Shown: one piece after another, positions 60,901 to 64,000 of the stretch
How positions within the stretch are numbered: the first letter of the stretch is position 1
Layout of the letters: each line of letters begins with the position of its first letter
From: an uncultured Prevotella sp.
GTDB lineage: Bacteria; Bacteroidota; Bacteroidia; Bacteroidales; Bacteroidaceae
Reading direction: 5' to 3'
Length of the DNA stretch: 64,000 nucleotides
Assembly (NCBI GenBank): GCA_905233165.1
Contig: CAJODL010000001.1
Span: forward strand, 186,001 to 250,000
Program-made: the position numbers and the translations under genes
Notes under the pieces: generated by a model
Told to the model about the DNA's origin: nothing
What the model saw: only the letters and a program-made list of their open reading frames with translations
Databases searched by the model: none

Positions 60901-63414
60901 ATCCTCTGTGCCCTTACCCTGATCAAATGCAGAGGCTATGACACCATCCCATACCGGTTCAACACTCGGATCACGGTTGAAGGCAGCGCTGACAGTTACG
61001 GAGTACTCAGGCATGGTGAATGAGAATACATTTTCTGCCACAGAGGTGAGTGTCAGCGACTGGTTGTTGGCATCGTTTACCACCACGAGTGATCCGTCGG
61101 TCAGCAACCAGCGGTTGGTAGGGGTAACCTTCAGATACACTGTCTGGCCTGCCTCAGCGCGATGTGTACTTTTGGCATCAGCACTATATTCGTTATAGAA
61201 TGTTATTTGGCTACGACGTCTGTTTGTCAGTTGACCCAAATTCAGACGATAGCCCGAGGTATCAAAGGTAACTTCCTCACCAATCTTCGGTAATCCTTCG
61301 ATATAAGGATAGTTGCCCTCGGCATAGACGAAAGGCTCACCTAGCAACTGGGCAAATTCCTCGCTTTGCATCTCCTCGGTGGACTTGCCAGTGGCACCTC
61401 CGGCAGATGCATTAGGCGCCAGAGTAGTATCGTAATAAATATTCTGGCTGCCCCCTTGTGTCAAACCAGCGCTACTTGTCACTCTTACAGCCCCGTAACA
61501 GTTGGAGAAATGGTCATTGCTAGCGTAACTACCGCCTAAAAGTCCTGCAACGACATACGTTCCTTGAGAGACACCGTTAGCATAGCAATAGTCCACTTTG
61601 CCGTCGCCATCATATATCCAGCCGGCTATCAAACCTATCTCGCATTGATCTGAACCGATAATAGCGCCTGAGACGTAGCAACGAGTCACATGACCGCCTT
61701 CATATACTGAACCGGCTATAAATCCACTTGTGTAGAATACCTCCATATAGGAGTCTATCACGGCTAAATCGTGAACCACGGCATTGCCGTTTAACGAGCC
61801 AAAGAGTCCCATTTCCTTCAAAGCTACCGGCTCGATATATAGGCCCATAATACAATGACCATCGCCGTCGAAATTGCCACGGAATCCTTTTCCGCTCCGA
61901 TTCTCGGTATAGGCAATAGGAGTCCAGATATTGGCTGGTTTGCCATTGAGTTCGAAGTTTTCATTCAGAACTTCTTCGTTGAGAATAATGTTTTCTGTCA
62001 ACTTGTAATACTTACCTTCTGTCACACTGGGATCATCATTGGTAATTTTGGCCAGATAAGCAAGTTCCTCGCCACTCGAAATCAGGTACGGATCGTCCTG
62101 TGTTCCTGTTCCTCCAGCGAATGAGGTAGCCACGCTGCCATCCCATACAATGGGGGCTTTCGGATCCTTATGGAAGGAAGCCGTCACCGTTATACTGCTC
62201 TCTGGCATCGTGAACGACCAGATATTCTCTGCTACATTGGTAAGTGCCAATATCTGGCCCGATTCGTCGTTTGATATAATGAGGCTGTTGCTTGTCAGCA
62301 GCATATTCTTCTTGATAGTCAGCTGCAGATACACCGTCTCTCCTGCCTCGGCACGATAAACTGTCTTGCCAAACTTACCATTATTGTAAGTATTGTAAAA
62401 CTTCACTTTACAGCCACCACCATTGATTAGCGTACCGGCATTGAGGCGGAATCCTGATATATACGAGGTTGTCTCGCCAATAGCGGGCAGGCCCTCTATG
62501 CGAGGATAATTGTCTGGTACATACTCAAATGGTTCACCCAACAACTGAGCAAACTCCTCCGTCTTCATTTCCTCTGTGGTTTTACCTATGCTGTTACCAG
62601 ACGAAACATTTGAAGCTACAGTCTTGTCATAATATAGTGTATTGCTGCCACCGTTTCCCATCACGCCACAGCCCCCATTTTGTTTGACAACAGCGAAACA
62701 GTAATCTATCGTGCCGCCAACAGCACCTCCAAGTATTCCTCCGATAAAACTACCTGTGGAATTAAGTGAGCCATAAGTATAGCAATACTCTATCCTCGAA
62801 CTGCCGTACATATAGCCTACCAACAGACCTATGTAGGGCTCGCCAGAGGCATCTATCTTTCCTGATGCATAGCAACGGCGGACAACAGATCTATCATTTA
62901 ACACACCCGATATAAGTCCCGTACAATACATCGTATTCATGTATGAATCGACAACTGCCAAGTCGTGTACTACAGCCGAGCCACTTAAAGCGCCAAAGAG
63001 TCCTTTCTGATGATGGCCCGAGACATTGTAAAATACATACATGCCCATAATGCTATGACCGTTGCCATCGAAATCGCCCATGAATCCCGTATTGCCATAG
63101 TCAACATTGGCAATGGGCGTCCAAACATTAGCAGGCGTACCATTGAGTTCGAAGTTCTCATTCAGCACATCGTCGTTGAGGACAATGTCGTCAATCAGCT
63201 TGTAGTACTTGCCATCGGTCACACTTGGATCATCATTAGTGATTTTGGCCAGATAAGCCAGTTCCGCGCCGTCACTTATCAGATACGGATCATTTTGCGT
63301 TCCTGTTCCACCAGCGAATGACGTTGCAACACTACCGTCCCAAACATCCTGGGCGGAGAGATTTGGCATCAACAAAAACATTGCAGCCAAAAGAAAAAGC
63401 AATCTTTTAATCAT
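54937..63414 (-). CDS. Giant modular surface protein with six GLUG-type repeats
   Basis: A 2825-residue exported protein with signal MIKRLLFLLAAMFLLMPNLSAQ. It holds six modules starting at WDG (Trp25, 424, 822, 1229, 1533, 1835). Each begins with a pattern like GTGTEDDPYLIxxGxELAYLAK and contains GLUG-like strands (GLFGALSGSAVVHDLAVVD). Modules 1-3 end in an InlB-B-like beta repeat (HRAEAGQTVYLKVTP); modules 4-6 are shorter. C-terminal to these are more such repeats, two BspA-like leucine-rich segments (IQTIEVGEGVINVDAQAF; CTGVVGMVFGETPMP), and a final tail WYSLDGKKLSGKPTGKGIYL. Probably a surface adhesin; the tail resembles type IX-like sorting signals. Confidence 0.85.
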   Translation of the reverse strand: MIKRLLFLLAAMFLLMPNLSAQDVWDGSVATSFAGGTGTQNDPYLISDGAELAYLAKITNDDPSVTDGKYYKLIDDIVLNDDVLNENFELNGTPANVWTPIANVDYGNTGFMGDFDGNGHSIMGMYVFYNVSGHHQKGLFGALSGSAVVHDLAVVDSYMNTMYCTGLISGVLNDRSVVRRCYASGKIDASGEPYIGLLVGYMYGSSRIEYCYTYGSLNSTGSFIGGILGGAVGGTIDYCFAVVKQNGGCGVMGNGGSNTLYYDKTVASNVSSGNSIGKTTEEMKTEEFAQLLGEPFEYVPDNYPRIEGLPAIGETTSYISGFRLNAGTLINGGGCKVKFYNTYNNGKFGKTVYRAEAGETVYLQLTIKKNMLLTSNSLIISNDESGQILALTNVAENIWSFTMPESSITVTASFHKDPKAPIVWDGSVATSFAGGTGTQDDPYLISSGEELAYLAKITNDDPSVTEGKYYKLTENIILNEEVLNENFELNGKPANIWTPIAYTENRSGKGFRGNFDGDGHCIMGLYIEPVALKEMGLFGSLNGNAVVHDLAVIDSYMEVFYTSGFIAGSVYEGGHVTRCYVSGAIIGSDQCEIGLIAGWIYDGDGKVDYCYANGVSQGTYVVAGLLGGSYASNDHFSNCYGAVRVTSSAGLTQGGSQNIYYDTTLAPNASAGGATGKSTEEMQSEEFAQLLGEPFVYAEGNYPYIEGLPKIGEEVTFDTSGYRLNLGQLTNRRRSQITFYNEYSADAKSTHRAEAGQTVYLKVTPTNRWLLTDGSLVVVNDANNQSLTLTSVAENVFSFTMPEYSVTVSAAFNRDPSVEPVWDGVIASAFDQGKGTEDDPYLIHDGEELAYLAKLCNENGEQTKGKYYKLVEDIYLNEDVLNSEFELRGTPETRWTPIGTESNYFQGVFDGNYHTIHGLYTGSYDDTSLQFGGLFGVTSNATIKNVGLVDSYVDGYYTGAIVASMGYYGVSRVQNCYTSAAVRGSQVSAAIAGYVYGNCVVENCYASGRNFSSYRSTGLICMLYSGAIVRNCFSAVKAQYLITAFTGSTTNLYQDVTNVYGDGNLIPTLSASISAGPNLCFKSTSEMQTEKFAKLLGDEFECDGDDYPYIPGLPKVANRNGSGSTGYFLTSGTLTNGRGSRIRYYSTYTDGNAIKGLRRAEAGQKVYVHLNLRRHMLLTEGSLQLTNDLTGQSISLSKEDDLTWSFTMPTADVTVTAALHRDPAMPPVWDGTIAEAFAEGEGTEDDPYLIHDGEELAYLAQLTNANGALTKGKYYKLANDIYLNDQILNEKYEIEETPENIWTPIGISNANSFQGNFDGANHTISGVYIPEGGGYPAFFGYISGSVVHNLSLVDTYVKGNYPAALVNQVAYSDSAWVSNCYVEALSEGTTYAGIIVNDLYAKGTVEYCYSSGKTINSNSRTSSIVHIQNSGGKVRNCFSAVQGAPAFYQLNSANSIANIYSDQDLGKTFSTREDYCSKHTVEMHTTDFATRMGEPFEYVLGNYPYIPGLLKIGENRGWTTPADPTHGGVGGTWDGETSIVFASGTGTEDDPYIINNGAQLSYLAKLTNANGNLTKGRFYKLGADIKLNEQVLTDSMTLNDTPSNKWEPIGIDNTNSFQGNFDGQNYTISGVYIPEGFDCPGLFGYANGGRIHNLSLVDTYIKGRYAAGLVNVLGEKDSTWISRCYVEAFVEGTTYAGVLVDNLYPKGMIEYCYTSGKVAGGSRSAGLVAYTPNVGGKISNCFMAVANNLAEGTGVNYVTNVYGNQDLGLKFSSKTDYCSKQTIEMHSTDFATLMGEPFEYVLGNYPYIPGLQKIGENRGWTTPKDPTHGGAGGTWDGETSIVFASGTGTEDDPYIINNGAQLNYLAKLTNANGELTKGKFYKLGADIKLNEQVLTEDLELNGTPTNKWEPIGIDNTNSFQGKFDGQNYTISGVYIPEGFSYAGLFGFINSSEIHDLSLVDTYTKGNSAAGLVNVMAQSDSSKVSHCFIEAVTEGNNYAGTVVSYLYGKGSVDHCYATGKCISSSYKGGIVTYPNAGCKVKDCYSTVLGAGAIGYMSGNNYANINNVYYDRERSGATSASTTREDLRSAETTEMLSTDFAARMGAPYEYATGYYPYIYGMHKISSNGKTSIVNGYSLQLGSLNNGSGCTIEFYRGYKNKTKELSLPVVPGSKVFVDNQTTIYAKVNTGTLKRLSDEGLTVTGNTTGNKIDVSDVDYDLYSFPITNDAVKVAATFLDGSFCGDPEVNNGRDVKWKLNSAKTGLFIEGSGTMVTGLWNTFANSIQTIEVGEGVINVDAQAFKSMNKIKTVTLPATLQTIGTEAFSGCSATVDLRPCTLLTALHANEFAQFSGIVWLPATVTAIEADAFSGTYANVQHVYSPVADGKALYANGAQVPEKDGWGDIASFGIKTNVAIELQWFAGFDLNTVTSTDGVIACYSDRALSKVIPNGSKALRGDDQTPIYIKVTPKAAKILFVEGLTVKGKSGNVNVTQEEDEVFSFFMPAEAVTVSAQYATGGYCGNTAVNNGHNLIWTLNDGTLAFQQNVMAQGSNTEMSNYASGGTPWQSYSSSVKDIDMGAATSIGDYAFRSCTGVVGMVFGETPMPVGTNAFASQMIFIVPAASYSEYQSQWAEYSSNIFRDKETLTMADGQQWRTYYSKVGRMLPSGLKAYTVTGISSSEAEVSQALDYIPAGQAVLIENSARTACSAETVTSLETCLMTTDKNNLLQWLTAPKDVTVGEGYTLYKDEFVMVSSGTLPAGIAFLPTESSNAARRLTISRGMGEITDIDNVSTDIEEAEATWYSLDGKKLSGKPTGKGIYLRNGKKVVIK

Positions 63415-63444
63415 AATAATTGTATTTTGTTAGGTTATTTTTTG

Positions 63445-63452
63445 CAAAAATA
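63445..63452 (-). promoter_or_regulatory. -7 element TATTTTTG of the surface protein operon
   Basis: TAnnTTTG on the minus strand, 31 bases before the ATG at 63414. A possible TTGA lies 24 bases further upstream. Confidence 0.45.
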
Positions 63453-63547
63453 GGTTCTTTTCTTTAATAAGGTAGTTCAATTTCACAATTTCTTATCCCA
63501 AATTCACAATTTTCTTCTCATTATGAATTAAAACGGTAAAAAAGGAC

Positions 63548-63555
63548 TACCTTTG
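63548..63555 (+). promoter_or_regulatory. -7 element TACCTTTG of the right-edge gene
   Basis: Perfect TAnnTTTG ending four bases before ATG 63560, predicting a leaderless mRNA. No clear -33 element. Confidence 0.6.
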
Positions 63556-63559
63556 CGAC

Positions 63560-64000
63560 ATGATAACAATTACAATCTTTTCTATTTTGCCTACAATTGT
63601 ATGTGCGGTATTGGTGTTGCTCCTTGCTCTTGACCTGTATCATAACTATTCACGTCCACGGGCTATTCTCTGCATATTCATGCTTGTGACTACACTGCTG
63701 TACACAGGTCATTTCTTCTATTTCAATCATCTGACGACAGCCATTCCCCTGACAGATTCCATATATAGCTTCTGTAATCCTGCTGTCTATCCGCTTTACT
63801 TCATCTATATAGAAGAACTTACCGGCTATCGCAACAATAGAAGGCGACAACTGTTATACCTGCTTCCCTCACTGCTGTGTTTCTTAACCGTGAGCCTGCT
63901 CTACTGCCTTATGAATGCCGATGAAACCGATGTTTTTATAGAAAAATATCTCTATGGAGGTGAAATCTCAGCATTGACAGGTTATGCTTGGTGGCAAGCA
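63560..64000 (+). CDS. Polytopic membrane protein, N-terminal part (probable membrane-bound AraC-type regulator)
   Basis: An open frame of 147 codons from ATG 63560 runs without stop to the window edge. It starts MITITIFSILPTIVCAVLVL and shows at least four hydrophobic segments: the first at about 5-25, then RAILCIFMLVTTLLYTGHFF, a weaker one around NPAVYPLYFIYIEELTGY, and RQLLYLLPSLLCFLTVSLLYC. This layout resembles the N-terminal membrane region of Bacteroidetes AraC/HTH regulators that carry their DNA-binding domain at the C-terminus, which would lie outside the window. It diverges from the giant surface protein operon and might control it. The family call is tentative; the coding nature is clear. 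Confidence 0.6.
   Translation, partial: MITITIFSILPTIVCAVLVLLLALDLYHNYSRPRAILCIFMLVTTLLYTGHFFYFNHLTTAIPLTDSIYSFCNPAVYPLYFIYIEELTGYRNNRRRQLLYLLPSLLCFLTVSLLYCLMNADETDVFIEKYLYGGEISALTGYAWWQA

Noticed and set aside
54937..63414. Long plus-strand ORFs opposite the adhesin genes
   Set aside because: They are antisense shadows that recur with the protein repeats and show no family features.

Overview
The window looks like a chromosome segment of a Prevotellaceae bacterium (Prevotella/Segatella/Xylanibacter-like, order Bacteroidales). The evidence is the Bacteroidetes-type promoter signal (TAnnTTTG at -7 with a -33 TTG element 19-20 bases upstream), the families present (DUF4254, DUF4369-thioredoxin lipoproteins, GH95, GH97, WbqC, inserted-domain IspG), and the C-terminal 'GKPxxxGxY' sorting-like motif on secreted proteins. 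The species assignment is inference.

Layout. 1-20.5 kb is housekeeping: partial mutS, leuS, a glycosyltransferase split into two coupled ORFs, DUF4254, HU, a rhomboid protease, an endonuclease/exonuclease/phosphatase-family protein, uraA-upp, a phosphodiesterase, tRNA-Arg(CCT), argH, tRNA-Leu(TAA), and a tight six-gene minus-strand operon rpoN-PAP2-purE-ispG-pyrE-SRPBCC. 20.5-32.7 kb is accessory: direct and inverted repeats, an ATPase remnant, a 1356-residue secreted protein followed by a tiny ORF, an IS1595-like transposon carrying KilA-N and HTH cargo, three consecutive MntA/HEPN toxin-antitoxin modules (two with a broken toxin), and a duplicated ~315 bp palindrome-rich repeat. Five copies of one CACACAGA terminator hairpin run through this region.

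32.7-50.3 kb is metabolic: GH97 and GH95 glycosidases, pnp, a flippase with a heparinase-like protein, a glucuronate catabolism cluster (SDR fructuronate reductase, UxuA, ROK kinase), and an overlapping operon of thioredoxin-like lipoprotein, HAD-RibF fusion, CPBP protease and WbqC. 50.3-63.4 kb holds an esterase remnant and a two-gene minus-strand operon of giant surface proteins (2825 and 1303 residues) built from repeated modules. The window ends inside a membrane protein gene running off the right edge.

The strongest unexplained patterns are: (1) short tandem repeats, mostly heptads, placed directly 3' of genes and always purine-rich on the sense strand; (2) a promoter class TTGC-N19-TAnnTTTG with an invariant spacer length; (3) the transposon inserted into the T-tract of a repeated terminator; (4) the HAD-RibF fusion; (5) an IspG with a collapsed inserted domain.
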